In this document: positions 45,801-57,153 of the stretch, piece by piece
How the letters are laid out: each line of letters opens with the position of its first letter
Numbering within the stretch: position 1 is the first letter of the stretch
Source of the DNA: Evernia prunastri
Taxonomy: Eukaryota > Ascomycota > Lecanoromycetes > Lecanorales > Parmeliaceae
Reading direction: 5' to 3'
NCBI GenBank assembly: GCA_003184365.1
Contig: NKYR01000149.1
Location: forward strand, 1-64,000
Length of the DNA stretch: 64,000 bases
Position numbers and translations under genes: made by a program
Notes under the pieces: model-generated
What the model was told of the DNA's origin: nothing
The model's database searches: none
Seen by the model: the letters and a program-made list of their open reading frames with translations, nothing else

Positions 45801-46444
45801 CAGGGACTCCTTTGACCTGAGGAGGGGAATCAGCATACCAAAATTGAATGTTTCAAAGAGACTCCCACCTTTCGGTCTTCATCAAAGCCCCCTTCTCGGT
45901 ACAGGTATAGATTGTACTTGCTGGCGAAACGCGTGTGCTCGGTATCGAAGTCGGAGAAATTCATGTAGATTGGCCTTGACCAGCACATGTCGCATCCCTT
46001 AGGATCGAGCTGTCGAGTCAGGAAGGCATGAACGATGAAGAGGAGGGCAATGGCGGACAAGGTGGTAACACTGATGGTCAGCAATGAACATGCCCAAGGA
46101 CTCCGTGCTCGTGATCGCCGCCAGCTCCGAGGTTCGGGCATTCTGTCGGCGTCCTGAGCCGGTGCCAGCAGAAGCTGATTCTTGCTGAAAAGTCCCTGTG
46201 GATTGTCTGCTGGCGGAGAGGAATTCGATCCATTAGGAGGGGATTGGGCAAGGGCAATTGCTTTCTCGACTTTCCTTCGATCCAGGGTATCGGAGTTCTT
46301 TGTTGTTACACCGTACTTGGCAGAAGTGAAGCTCTTCTTCTTTCCATGCTTGTTGTTTCCATGCCTATTAGCGGGTGCTGTCTCGGCTTGGGTAGGGGCG
46401 CCGTTGTCGGTATCCTCGACGGAGCCCGACAACCTTCGGATCAT
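42808..46444 (-). CDS. BST1: GPI inositol-deacylase
   Basis: Exons 46444-45869, 45816-43959, 43887-43539, 43438-43306 and 43254-42808 give 1120 residues, the usual size. Bst1/PGAP1 removes the acyl chain from the inositol of GPI-anchored proteins in the ER and licenses their export. After a disordered cytosolic start comes a membrane segment (LLTISVTTLSAIALLFIVHA). The lipase domain follows, with VPVLFIPGNAGSYKQ and the nucleophile serine in VILVGHSMGGVVARTML. The second half is a lumenal beta-rich region, and several C-terminal membrane helices end in the conserved block NFYNYSHSMLILMLWVLPIN, then HWLTPFSSHHNVLSIMP. The last acceptor is the GACAG at 43255-43259, not the AG five bases before it, because only this one keeps the frame. 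Confidence 0.94.
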
Positions 46445-47270
46445 TGAACCAAGCAGCAGAGAAGATCAGATAGCATAGGGAGCCAGGGACCTCTCAAGTT
46501 AGGCACCTTAGGGAGCAGTCCCAGGGTAATCAAGAGGGTTGTCGCGTTGGCAATTTGGGTGGTCGGTGTTGGGTCGAGCTACTGTAACGTAAAGAAAGTA
46601 ATTTTGGGGGGCCCAAGCTTTCCCAGCCACTCTAAGGTAGGCTCTATCAATAATGAGTAGTTCAGTGCCTAGAATGTTAGATAACGGGTAGCGAAAGGTG
46701 GGTAATGTACCTAGAGTACCATGGAGGGGGAATGACAAAACCAAAATTAAAGAAAATAACAAAAACAATACCACGTACTGGAAAATTCAAAGCACAAGAA
46801 AAGGACGACGAGAGGACGAAGCTTCGACGAGCTCAGCTTATCTACCTTAGTAAAGCGTCCTGGGTATTGTTGTAATATATCAATGTATCGTAGTATCTAT
46901 GATAGGTACCTTACTCTAGAGACAGACTAAGGTAAGGTAGTTTACAGTCTACTGCATCTCCTGCATGGCATAACCTTGCCTTCCCCACGTCCATGCTATG
47001 GGGCTGGAGCAAGCTGTACCGTGTTTAAAATGTTATTCAAAGTGCCCGATTAACTTATATTTTGATTAAAGGATTTACGGAAGTACGAATCGCAACCACT
47101 CAAATCTCAATCGTCCTTACCACGCTAAGATTGCACAATGTACAAACGGCTGCGGGAAGAAGCGGAGACACGGATGAAGGTGGAGATGGATGGAGATGGA
47201 GGGGAAAGTAGGCTTCAACAATAATGAAAGGGAGAGTTACGGTGTAGCAGAGGATGCAACGTCAGAGAGG
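46445..47270. other. Intergenic, motif cluster
   Basis: This holds the BST1 upstream and IRC3 downstream regions. TAGGTACCTTACTC and AAGGTAAGGTAG lie at 46903-46940. The GATGGAGATGGA repeat near 47185 is within the IRC3 3' side. No gene is seen. Confidence 0.55.
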
Positions 47271-49937
47271 TCAGTGAGCAACTGGACCAACTCGAATCTG
47301 TTCTCGCTGCCTCACATCATCCAAACGTCGAATCTTCTCGCTCGCCCGGCTTTTCCGCTTCTTCTCGGCTTCAAGCTTGCTGAACCAACCTTTCGCCCCA
47401 AATTTGATCTTGCTGATCATGTCCGTCGCTTTCCCCTTGCTGATCATGGCCCCCGTGAGTTGATCTGCCATGGGCCTTAGTTTGTTGATAAAAGCCAGCT
47501 GCCCTTCTGTCGCCGGTCTCTTCCTCCACGCTTGTCCTCTATGCACAAAAGTCCTTGGAAACTTCGTCAAAGCGAACGTATCGGCTGCGTGAATGGCGTC
47601 AGAGAGTGTATCAGAGTTTGCAATAACGCGCGGACGCATGTAGGGGCTCTTGACTTTCGACTCCGGTGAACGGTCTCTCTCAGGCACCTTTTGTGTATAG
47701 ATGACCGAATATTTCGTGCTAGAGTCAACATCTACACGTTCGATGGTGAGGTAGTCACCGCTCTGCGTCGATAGAACATAGCGGTTCTGTCCCACCATCA
47801 CCCAAGCTAATTGACTGGTTTCGCGTATGTGTCTTTCCCCTGAAGTGTCCTCGATCAGGTCGTAAACCGAATCATAATCTGTAAAAGTGATAGTCGCACG
47901 TCGTGATGGCATCGGCGCATCACTATTAGTAGCATGACCCGCAGCACATTCTTCGCGAATTGCCTCAAGTTTCTTTCCTTCATGTTGCGACTTCATCTTT
48001 TCAATGTCAGCCCCAGTGACTAATTCCCCTGGATCGAGACCAAATCTGTGTCAAGTATCAGTGTTGCCTGTCCGAGGGATTTACTGATCCTTCAAACATG
48101 TCTCGAGAGCCTACTACTCCAAAGACATATCTCGACAGTCAAGAAGTGGTCGAGAAACAGGAAGCACGGACTTCAAGAATACGTACAGCGTTGGGGTTGT
48201 AACAATACCGGCTTCGAGAGACGCAACCATGTCGATAATATGGCAATTATCCTTTCCAGGGAAAAGGCGCATGCCACGCCCAATCATCTGTACCAGTAGA
48301 TTACGTGACTTCGTCGGCCTGGCGAGAACAACGCAATCAATATTTGGAATATCTGTTCCTTCAATGAAGACACCACAGTTTAAAAGCACCGGGTATTGTC
48401 GGTTTCTAAAGGCATCGAGTCTTTCGCCGCGGACGCGCTTCGGCGTGTCGCTCGTGACAAATTTGGCCTCGACACCATGTCTGCGGAAGGTTGCCGTCAG
48501 GTCTGAAACGTGAGTCAAGTCAACGCAGAATACCAATGTAGACTTCCGGCCACCGGCTCTATCGATCCATGCCCTCACGGTGATTTCATTCGTTTCCCTG
48601 GTATTGACTGCTCTAGAGAGCTCTGCGACCTGGAAGTCACCAGCAGACCCCTTTTTGACACCGGAAACATCTGCCTTGGATTGAATGGTGGTAAATATAA
48701 CATTCGACAGCCATTTTTCGCCTATCATGTCGACATAGTCTCTGGACATCTTCTCAGTATAAACATGTTTCAACAATCTCGTCAAACTTACTTGTGGTAT
48801 ACTATGTGATCAATAGCGTCGCTAAGTCTAAGCCCATCGAAGCGCGACAACGTTGCTGATACCCCGACTAGAGCTGCTGGTGCTGGGGATTCAGCACCTG
48901 TGGAGTCTTTTAGGAGTAATCCAAAGTAACGCAGAGTCTCCATAAATTTGGCAGCCACAATATGATGCGCCTCATCTACTAGGACAAGCTTGAACCTTTT
49001 GGGGTCAAACTTCAACATCCTGTGCCCTGAGACGATGCTCCATATAGAAGCAACAGTAATATCAGCGCTACCAGACGCATGCAAGTTGCCCATTTCGATC
49101 TCGATAGACTTCGATGGATACGCGCTTTTGCAGTGTCGAGCGGCTTGTTCGGCAAGCTCGCGGCGATGCACCAGGATCAGAGTCTGCGTGGCATCTGGGT
49201 TTGGTGCTTGGACGCGATCAATGAGTTGTGTGAAGATGACCTGCCAATCGATCAGTAGTTGTGCTGAGCCTCGTCATGGCGAAATACTGTTTTGCCGCTG
49301 CCTGTGAAGCTTTCGAGTCAGCATCGGCTTTTACAAGAGGGCTCAAAGTAAGTTTGAAGCACATTCACACATCTACAGGACACCTCTTTTTCCCCTTCGT
49401 TTTTGCAATCCCAGGGAAAGGTTCCCGGTGGTACTCTCCTATGATACGATCTCGCCATGGAGTAGCCTATTGCAATGCTCCTGAATGCTTTCAAAATGGA
49501 TCAACCTGCAAACCTTGATATGAGGCAGGTCTACAAAATGTTCCTCATAGCAAATTAAAGATCTGACCGAGTAGACAAGCCAAAGTCAATACCATCAACA
49601 GGTTTCGTGCCTTCAATGCTCGGACATAATGTGCTCAGCAAAACAGATCAATGCTCGCCGGACGTGTCTGTCGAAACCAAAGTCTGGAGCCTGAACCTAA
49701 GTACGTACCGGTAGCTAAAGAGATACCAAGCCTCTTATGACCCTGTTGGAGATAAGAAAGGACAGATTTGATGCAGTCTTCTTGGTATTCGCGGAGGCGT
49801 ATCGAAGCACTTGGAAAAGAGTCCAGCTCTGGTGCCGTGGCCGGCGCTAAAGTTGCAAGGCGCCGTACACCGATACCTGAAATACATGTTGGACGAAGGC
49901 TGAGACATGCTAGTAAGTTCAGAGGTATAGGCCGCAT
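47271..49937 (-). CDS. IRC3: Mitochondrial DEAH-type helicase Irc3
   Basis: Exons 49937-49709, 49301-49288 (14 nt), 49240-48792, 48741-48187 and 48045-47271 give 673 residues. Irc3 is an SF2 helicase that maintains mitochondrial DNA; the N-terminus ([20 protein letters not shown]) looks like a targeting peptide. Motifs in order: [10 protein letters not shown], Walker [23 protein letters not shown] in [32 protein letters not shown] and [16 protein letters not shown]. Walker A is assembled from three exons: ATG from exon 1, SGKT from the 14-nt micro-exon, V from exon 3. Intron 1 is unusually long (407 bases). The acceptor of exon 4 (GTCCAG) is chosen to join YHK to [10 protein letters not shown]. 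It is divergent from RRN5. Confidence 0.92.
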
Positions 49938-50284
49938 GCCTCATATTGCTTGAGTCGTTGAGTTTGCGTGTTTGCAGTACGAGCAGCATGGGTAAAGAGA
50001 GTAGGGCTGAGGCTTGGCAGGCGAAGGGGTTCAAAGACAAACTCCCCCTCGTCCACTACAACCTTCTGAGTTTGCGGGTGTGGTCTGGAGGTATTTAGTT
50101 TGTGTTAGGTTCGAATCCTAATGGCGCTGGTTCTAGTGGTGAAGTGGGCTTCTTATTTTCTGCGGGGTCATTCATTTTTATGTGAGCAGCATGGTGGACC
50201 GATCAAATCCATCTTGTGTTTCTCTTTCCATTCTTGTTGGTCCAACCACTGCACAATGTCCAGCCAAGCTGAATAACAGACAGA
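49938..50284. promoter_or_regulatory. Divergent promoter region IRC3/RRN5
   Basis: The 347 bases between the two starts serve both genes. A stretch TTAGGTTCGAATCCTAA (about 50105-50121) is a perfect T-arm-like hairpin, but no tRNA acceptor or anticodon arm fits around it. Confidence 0.45.
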
Positions 50285-52231
50285 ATGAATGACATTAGCT
50301 CAGTCACCGGCCAGCGGCAAATCGCTGCCACAGTGTCGGACGGCGACTCCGAATTCAGTCCGCTCAATCATTTCGTTCAGGACCCACAATCGGACGCTTT
50401 TAATTCAGCTTCAGAAAGCTCAGAGAAGTCCTCAAAGTCCCCCTATGACCTTTCCGGGAGTCGAGTGGGGCGTAGAAAACGAAAGACCACAGAAAACTCG
50501 ACCTCTTTGCAACCTGGGTTGAAGCGTTTGAAGCTATCCTATACTGATGACTACCGCAGGCTGTTTAACAGCACAGTCAAGGAGAATCCGTCAAACAAGT
50601 CTTTATCTTCAGAGATAGAGAATCCGTTACAGGAAAGCCAAATTGGAGTCACCTTATGGTCGTCAAAAGAGAAGGAGGCATTCTTTCGTGCTCTTACCAG
50701 GAGAGGTCAACAAGACGTTCGAGGCATTGCCAGTGACATAGGCTCAAAAAGCGAGTCTGAAGTCTATGTATATTCTGATATGCTATACAAGGTTGCGGTA
50801 GACGAACACATTCATGGACATCGCAAGAGTTTACTGGATACTTCCAAATTGGAAGCTGCGATTGATGTAAGGGAGGATTGTTGTGCGGCTCTCGACCTTG
50901 CAGCAGGAGCTCTATCCGCCCTTCAGCAAAATGAGGAAGAAAGGGCTGAGAAAAAGAGGCATAAGGACTTGGCTCTCTTAACACCAAGAATTTCCAGGTG
51001 GGTAGAACGCTGTGTAGCAGTAGCTGAAGGGGACCATGAAGAGGTATCACAGCGAGTTCCCGCGGCTAACTTGTTGAACCTCATGAATTTCCTTGCACTC
51101 TCAAAGCGTGTTTTCATGAATTCGGTCATCGCGGAAGACAACTGGCGTTCTTACACAGGAAGGAAGAATAAGTTGCCCACAATGATGTATACAGCCTTTT
51201 CAGACTTTCACGCATTATCAATTTCTATCACACAACGCCTTATACAAGCAAGTCTGTTCTTCGCGATGTCACGAATAAGAGCCATGTCTGCATCTGGACA
51301 CCACCTGCCTCAATCAAACGTCAGACGACGAGACGTTATGGCGGCTCTTGATGTTTTGGACATGAAAACTGACGCGAAAGCCTTTTGGGCCAGGGCGGCT
51401 CGAAAATGCAAGCTACGAGTCTATGATAAGGTCAGGCATCGGCAGGTCTTCGGTAAGAGATACAGCTACGTGGAAATTGAAAGGATCCTATCAGAGAGTC
51501 CAGAAAAGATGGTCCACGATGCGAAAACTTCAATTTCTCGGAAAGGCCGAACCCTGAAAGAATTTTCAGCAAGCGAATCTTCAGCAAGTGCGTCGGAGGG
51601 TCCGGGCTCGTCGGACGCATCGTCAATGGGGTCTGACGGGTCAAGTGCGCTGTCAATTAATGAAGAACCCTCGGTGACGCCTCTACACTCCGCAGAAAAG
51701 CATGACCACAGGCAAGAGGACCCTGACCATCTACAGGATGACTACGCGGAAGCAGTTGACCAGCAGGCCAGTCGTAATGAAGAGTGCCTCCTGTGGGATA
51801 TGCTTGGCGAAGATCCAGCAGAGAAAATGGAGCCTGTAAAAGGAAAGCAGCCCAGAGACCCCTTTACCACCCGGGGAGCCAAGAAGGAACCTGTAGATTG
51901 GAGGGCTTGGATAAATTACGCTGAGAAATGGGAGACACTGGAGAGTCCAGCATCAGGAAGCATCTTTGCCAACCATCATGGATTCAAACAGGAAATCTAT
52001 TCGGCCACAGGATTGACCAGCTCCGAATCCAGCTTGGGGAGTTGCATTGACGACGAATCCACGGAAGAAGAGCTCGAGTCGGACTCTGACGAAGATTCTA
52101 ATGGCAATGGTGCGACTTACGAAGATGGCGCCAGTAGAACGTCTGCCGATAGCGCTGAGCATGAGATAAGCGGTAATAGTGGTGACCCAAGCAGAGAGCT
52201 ACGGAGTTCAAGCCTCGACGTTGGTACCTGA
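50285..52231 (+). CDS. RRN5: RNA polymerase I initiation factor Rrn5-like
   Basis: A single-exon gene encodes 648 residues. It resembles fungal Rrn5, a subunit of the upstream activating factor that starts rRNA transcription by RNA polymerase I. The SANT-like segment (TLWSSKEKEAFFRALTRRGQ, then SKSESEVYVYSDML) lies at about residues 125-170. A histone-fold-like or helical middle follows (YTAFSDFHALSISITQRLIQ), then RRRDVMAALDVLDM and a C-terminal acidic, serine-rich tail with SDSDEDSNGNG. The absence of introns is unusual in this neighbourhood but no in-frame stop argues against it. The call rests on the SANT segment and on its place in the protein; the tail is unassignable. Confidence 0.78.
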   Translation: MNDISSVTGQRQIAATVSDGDSEFSPLNHFVQDPQSDAFNSASESSEKSSKSPYDLSGSRVGRRKRKTTENSTSLQPGLKRLKLSYTDDYRRLFNSTVKENPSNKSLSSEIENPLQESQIGVTLWSSKEKEAFFRALTRRGQQDVRGIASDIGSKSESEVYVYSDMLYKVAVDEHIHGHRKSLLDTSKLEAAIDVREDCCAALDLAAGALSALQQNEEERAEKKRHKDLALLTPRISRWVERCVAVAEGDHEEVSQRVPAANLLNLMNFLALSKRVFMNSVIAEDNWRSYTGRKNKLPTMMYTAFSDFHALSISITQRLIQASLFFAMSRIRAMSASGHHLPQSNVRRRDVMAALDVLDMKTDAKAFWARAARKCKLRVYDKVRHRQVFGKRYSYVEIERILSESPEKMVHDAKTSISRKGRTLKEFSASESSASASEGPGSSDASSMGSDGSSALSINEEPSVTPLHSAEKHDHRQEDPDHLQDDYAEAVDQQASRNEECLLWDMLGEDPAEKMEPVKGKQPRDPFTTRGAKKEPVDWRAWINYAEKWETLESPASGSIFANHHGFKQEIYSATGLTSSESSLGSCIDDESTEEELESDSDEDSNGNGATYEDGASRTSADSAEHEISGNSGDPSRELRSSSLDVGT

Positions 52232-52656
52232 GCTATTAAAAGAGGAGATGATCCCCGCTCAGAGGAGCTTGGTACATGATACAACAGTCTCACTCACTCG
52301 ATAGATGCTACTAAGAACAACATGGGGAATAGTGACGAGCAGACGCTCCAATAATTCTATGATCTAGAGGTTTCTTTGGAAGTGTTAAGGGAGACTTTGT
52401 ATTACATATGAAATGCTTTTAAGAAAGCGCAACGGACCGGGAACGAGGATGCACAGCATCCATTGACTATGCTGGCTAACCCAAGCACACATAATACCTT
52501 TTATGAAGACTTCACATAACGTCTCCTCCATTGCCGAAACATCATTTAACGGTTGCACCTTGCACACCAAAGTCATCTGCGCCTGACGCCTCGGACTTAT
52601 GATATATCCACGTTGGTCGCCTAGAAAGCGCCTGATAATGATGCCGAGCCTCGTTC
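52232..52656. other. Convergent intergenic region
   Basis: This lies between the RRN5 and SWI3 stops. No gene or element is seen. Confidence 0.6.
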
Positions 52657-55015
52657 TCAAATCTCAATGTGCTTGTACCCCGTATCACCTGGCCCATACG
52701 GTTCTACAGTGCCCCTTGACACCTCTTGCTGAAACCCAAATCTCTCACCAATCCCTACCCCTACATCTTGTGAAATCCTTGCGCCTTCCTCTCCACCCTT
52801 CTGACTAGCCGCCCGAAGCGCCTCTTGAGTTTCGGAGACTCGCTTCCTAAATGCCATCCGGTCTAAGAAGAGTTGCTGTCTACCTCGATCCAATTCACGA
52901 CGCTCAGATTGCAGCATCGCTTCCATCTCGGCGAACTGCTGCAATTTGAGCTCCAACTTTTGCAAGGTTGTATTTACTGCCGCGGAAACTAGGCGTGTCA
53001 TCTCACGCTCTTCGTTCGAAGCCAACGCTGCAGCACGAGCAGCAGATGTAGCGAATGCCGTTGTTGCTGCAAAGGAAGACGGATCTTGTCGTTTCTCTGC
53101 TGAGGAGAGAGCCATCTGATTGTTGGTTTCTGCTTGCGGGCTGTCCACATTGTCAATTTCTATGAAACCCTCCGCCTTTGTAGCTTCCTTGCTCTTTCCT
53201 TTGTCCGCCGGGTCTCCACCAATACCAAGGTTCAAGCGTTTCCGGTACGCTTTCTCCATTTCCTTTACAGATCTACCTGCTGCTGCGGCGGCAATTGCAG
53301 GCTCACTCATGCCTGCCAGAAACCCTAGAACTGACATGACCGGGTTGTCAGACTGGGCAAATGGAACGCGGCCATTATCGAGTGGGCCGTAGCTTGGGTG
53401 ACCATTGACATCCGGTTCAAGGTACTTGTCCTCGATTTCGAGTTGCAAGAACTTGACAACGCATTCTTCACGGGTGCGGCTGCCGACGTGGTCAGCTATT
53501 TTGTTCCAATTTTCGTCGTGCTGCTCGAGGCCTTCTAAGAGCAGGAGTAATTCCTCGTCGGTCCATGGCGCATCTTTATCGGGTACAGCAGAGTAATTCG
53601 GATCTTCGAATTTGACAAAATCTATGGATTCGTGTTTTTGGTCGTATCGGTGATTCTGATAGCAGGCTGGACAAATATCAAAAAAGACGTTGTTCTGTTT
53701 GCCACGATCGGTGAGAGTCTGAGCGTAGTGGTATCGCAGGCGCGAGCAATCTATGGCGCAAGAAGCACAGTATATGGTTTTCTTTGGCTCTTTGGCTATG
53801 TCTTCAATGGTCTTCGTGGGTAGGTCTCCGGAAGACGCGCCATTAGAGGGCAGCTCCCCACCATTGGCTGGTTTATCTTTAAGCTCTACTGTAAGATCTT
53901 TGCCTTTCTGGTCGTAGATGTTTCGGCGAATCTCGAGGTTGAGATTTTCCCTTTCATGGGGCGGAGCTTCCTTGTAGGCTTTGAGAAGAGCGTTTTCGGT
54001 ACCAACAAAGGTTTTGCCCGGCTCGTATTTGACGTCTGATGCTGGCTGGAATGTTTGCAGACCACGAGGTGTGTCCGCCACTATACGAAAATGGCCGGTA
54101 AAAGGCGGACCGATACTTGATGGCCTAGTGTCAGGATCGATCTTAGAAGCTATCAGCAGGGCAAAATGGCAAGGCGCATGGTAAGGGTCACCTGGTAATT
54201 TATCAAACCCCATGATTCGAGGAACGCATGAACTCTCATAATGGCGCAAACGTCTCCCGCAAGGTTACGCCTGCAGGCAGTGACTGTAAGATATTCGGAT
54301 GGATTGAGACGATATGTGTTAATCATGAAGTCGCGGTAGTCCTTGTAGACCGCTGGTGTTTTGCTTCTATTGCGGCTATTGAAGAATTCCGGTAGGGACT
54401 TTCTCTCTTCTTTGTGAATCAATCGCATGTCAAACCAGGTGCTGTAACTGGGTAGGACTACAGCATATCTTTGAGCGACCAGATGAGATCGCGCGGCCGA
54501 CTCCAATTCGGCTTTTGTTTGAGTAGATTGGCCGTCAGCCTTTCCGTCAGCAGGTTCGGCAGGGCTGCCAGCCTGGTCTCCATCTTTCTCCGGACTGCCA
54601 ACCTCATTCGCAGGCTCGTCCCCGGTACCTGCCATCTCCTCATCTTCCCGGTCGCCATCGTCGTTCCTACTTCGAGGTGCATCCGGAGCATCTAGAGGAT
54701 TATCTGAGATTGGTAATGGTGTTGTTTCGGAGATCTTCTGTGGTGGTGGGGAAGAAGAGTTTGGATTTGGGGTGACTTGGGTTTCGGGTGCAACTGTTGC
54801 TTTAAAAATTAGAAACTAGTAATCAGTACTATCCACTTCGGCTGCAGAAGAATGCAATATGGGCGAAATCGAATACCTGCACCATTCTCAGAGAAAGCGA
54901 TATACGAGGTATTGATATCTTCATTCCCTTGCGCGTGTGTTGTTTGAGGTTGGTCTAGGGCATTCGGTGGAGCTAAGGGAGACGGGTGACCGAGGCTCGA
55001 CGCTTCTGCTTCCAT
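52657..55015 (-). CDS. SWI3: SWI/SNF and RSC complex subunit (Swi3/Ssr2)
   Basis: Exons 55015-54877, 54799-54192 and 54141-52657 give 743 residues. The protein is a scaffold subunit of chromatin remodellers. The SWIRM domain covers about residues 150-245 ([20 protein letters not shown], then SLPEFF and [16 protein letters not shown]). A ZZ-like zinc motif follows (YCASCAIDC...FFDICPACY), then the SANT domain ([20 protein letters not shown], then [12 protein letters not shown]). A C-terminal leucine-rich coiled coil ([20 protein letters not shown]) completes the Swi3/BAF155 order. An alanine-rich helix stretch precedes the coil. Exon junctions are in frame, and the last intron (50 bases) joins INYQ to [11 protein letters not shown]. 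Confidence 0.94.
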
Positions 55016-55715
55016 TTTCGCTGACGGGATACAGGTATCTGCTCAGGTACGTAGTTCTCCGGAGACGTTGGTGGCTCCCGCGTTGAATTATACAAGCTGA
55101 GGCTTGAGACCTCAGGCTATACCTTTGATCGTTATAACTGGATAATCGCGCTATTCAAACCCTCGCTCAGCATTCTGACCCTGCACTAAAGTAAATGAAG
55201 AGTTCTGCCTGTTAGATGCTGCTAAGCGCGTGAAGCAACAGTCGTGAGGTGAGTGACAGTGTTGGAAATAAAGAAGGCGCTACTCAGGCCGGTTTTGTTA
55301 TCCGGCCACTTAGCCTAACTGAGTAAGGGTCCTTCAGAATCAGTACTTTGTATCTCGACAAAAGAAACGGTTTCGAAAAATCTTTTGACTGCAAAATCGT
55401 TGAGAAGTACTAGAAGAGTACTTTTTGTACCAACGTCGTTTTTCTAGAAACTTTTGTTGACAAGTTATCTGTAGTACATAAATGACACACTTATCCAAGA
55501 TAGGGAAAGTGGCCAGATATTGAAAACCGGCCTGAGTAGCGCGTTCTTTATTTCTTTAGCGTGATCAGTAACTGGGAGTGATGCGGCTCCTCCACGCCGA
55601 TTCACGATTTTTAACAATCTACCACTCGACTTTCCATTAGTTCCACTTCCAGCTGCTTCTGTAACCCCTCCTTCCCCCAGTGGAGGTTGGTGGAGTCCAC
55701 ATCAACCAAACTCTA
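55016..55715. promoter_or_regulatory. Divergent promoter region SWI3/ETF-alpha
   Basis: Of these 700 bases, about 290 are the MITE at 55264-55556. The remaining DNA next to each start is the only room for native promoter sequence. Confidence 0.5.
55264..55556. repeat. MITE with ~45-base terminal inverted repeats
   Basis: The left end GGAAATAAAGAAGGCGCTAC at 55264 continues TCAGGCCGGTTTTG and GGCCACTT. The right end (55506-55556) is its complement with few mismatches: AAAGTGGCC, AAAACCGGCCTGAGTAGC, then GCGTTCTTTATTT. The interior (about 190 bases) has no open frame. Size and structure fit a miniature inverted-repeat transposable element. The exact target duplication is not clear because the AAATAAAGAA flanks are themselves part of the inverted match. 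Confidence 0.82.
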
Positions 55716-56878
55716 ATGCTCTTCACTACTCGCCATCTTGCTTTCCGGCAAGCACAGTTCTACTTCAGGCCCTCGAGAACCTTCATTCGACAACAGCAGT
55801 CCGCTTTTGCCCGCCTCTTGAGCTCCCTTGCTGTCCTTGAACAACGGAATGGGAAACTGGAGAATGCATCCCTCAGTGCTGTCACTGCTGCTCAGAAGCT
55901 CGGAGGTTCAGTAACAGGCTTTGTAGCCGGGAGCGGGATTAGATCAGTAGCCGAGGAGGCTGCAAAGGTCCAGGGGTTAGAGAAGGTCATCATAGTCGAG
56001 AATGGTGCATATGATAAAGTACGCTTGTTGTGCCGTTTTCTGCTGCGATTACCCATGATAGCCTCTGATCTTTCCTCAGGCTCTCCCGGAGAACTACGCT
56101 CCTCTACTTGCTGAGAACATAAAGAAAGGAGGATTTACACACGTAATCGCTGGACATTCAGCTTTTGGCAAGAATCTGATGCCTAGGGTCTCTGCACTAC
56201 TGGATGTACAACAAGTATCAGACATTACTGCTATCGAGGGCGAAGATAGTGAGCTTGATCAAAAATCTTGATCTTGGCGAAGCATGCTCTGACTCGTTTG
56301 CAGCCTTCGTTCGGCCAATATACGCTGGGAATGCTATCCTCACTGTTCAGTCATCGGACAAGATCAAGATAATAACAATTAGAGGCACGGCTTTTGCAGC
56401 AGCCGCGGCCGAGGACGGCTCTGCTGAGATCACCGAGGGGGTTGATCCGAAGCTAGAAAGCAAGACCGAGTGGCTCTCGGAAGACTTGGCAAAATCAGAC
56501 CGACCCGATCTGGCAACAGCAACTAAAGTTGTCTCTGGCGGGCGGGGGTTGAAATCAAAAGAAGAATTTGACAGGATCATTCCACCACTGGCAGATGCTT
56601 TAGGAGCAGCCATTGGCGCATCAAGAGCAGCGGTCGATAGCGGCTTTGCGGACAATAGCTTGCAGGTCGGACAAACAGGCAAAAACATTGCGCCGCAACT
56701 CTACCTTTGCACCGGCATTTCGGGAGCCATTCAACATCTTGCAGGCATGAAGGATAGCAAGGTAATAGCGGCGATCAATAAGGACGCGGATGCTCCAATC
56801 TTTCAGGTGGCTGACGTCGGCCTTGTTGGCAACCTTTTTGATAAAGTGCCGGAGCTGACTGTGAAATTGAAACAGTAA
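55716..56878 (+). CDS. ETFA: Electron transfer flavoprotein alpha subunit
   Basis: Exons 55716-56018, 56080-56248 and 56304-56878 give 348 residues, the family size. ETF-alpha/beta carries electrons from acyl-CoA dehydrogenases to ETF-ubiquinone oxidoreductase in the mitochondrial matrix and binds FAD in the alpha subunit. The N-terminus ([20 protein letters not shown]) is a mitochondrial targeting peptide. The FAD signature is at the C-terminus: [20 protein letters not shown], then [39 protein letters not shown] and [20 protein letters not shown] are typical of the N-terminal domain. An in-frame ATG lies at 55680, but the start at 55716 gives the better presequence. Confidence 0.95.
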
Positions 56879-57153
56879 CTCAGAAAGCTTGTCTTCGTGT
56901 ATATATTTTGGAATCTGGCATCATCATTATCCAAATAGACCCTTTTTGCACCTAAGCTAATTCGTTGCTTTCATTGTGCTCTCCGTAAAGGCTTACGAAC
57001 ATGAAAGTTCAGCCATAGCCCCAACTCCCTGGCATTTGGCAAGCCGAGTGCGAACGGACCAGTCCCATTTAGAAGTGAGAGGTGCAATGCGTTCGTGTGG
57101 GTAGAAGAAGCTTGTTAATCTATGAAGAAGGGAACATACTCCCCCGCTAGGCT
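56879..57153. other. Intergenic, no gene seen
   Basis: This is the ETFA 3' side. No element is seen before the first of three near-identical units. Confidence 0.5.

Noticed and set aside
49261..49518. 85-codon plus-strand frame over the long first intron of IRC3
   Set aside because: It runs antisense to an intron and a coding micro-exon and has no family motif.
50040..50125. Possible tRNA gene (TTAGG TTCGAAT CCTAA looks like a T-arm)
   Set aside because: No matching 7-base acceptor stem, D-arm or anticodon arm lies at the right distance on either strand, so only a hairpin remains.
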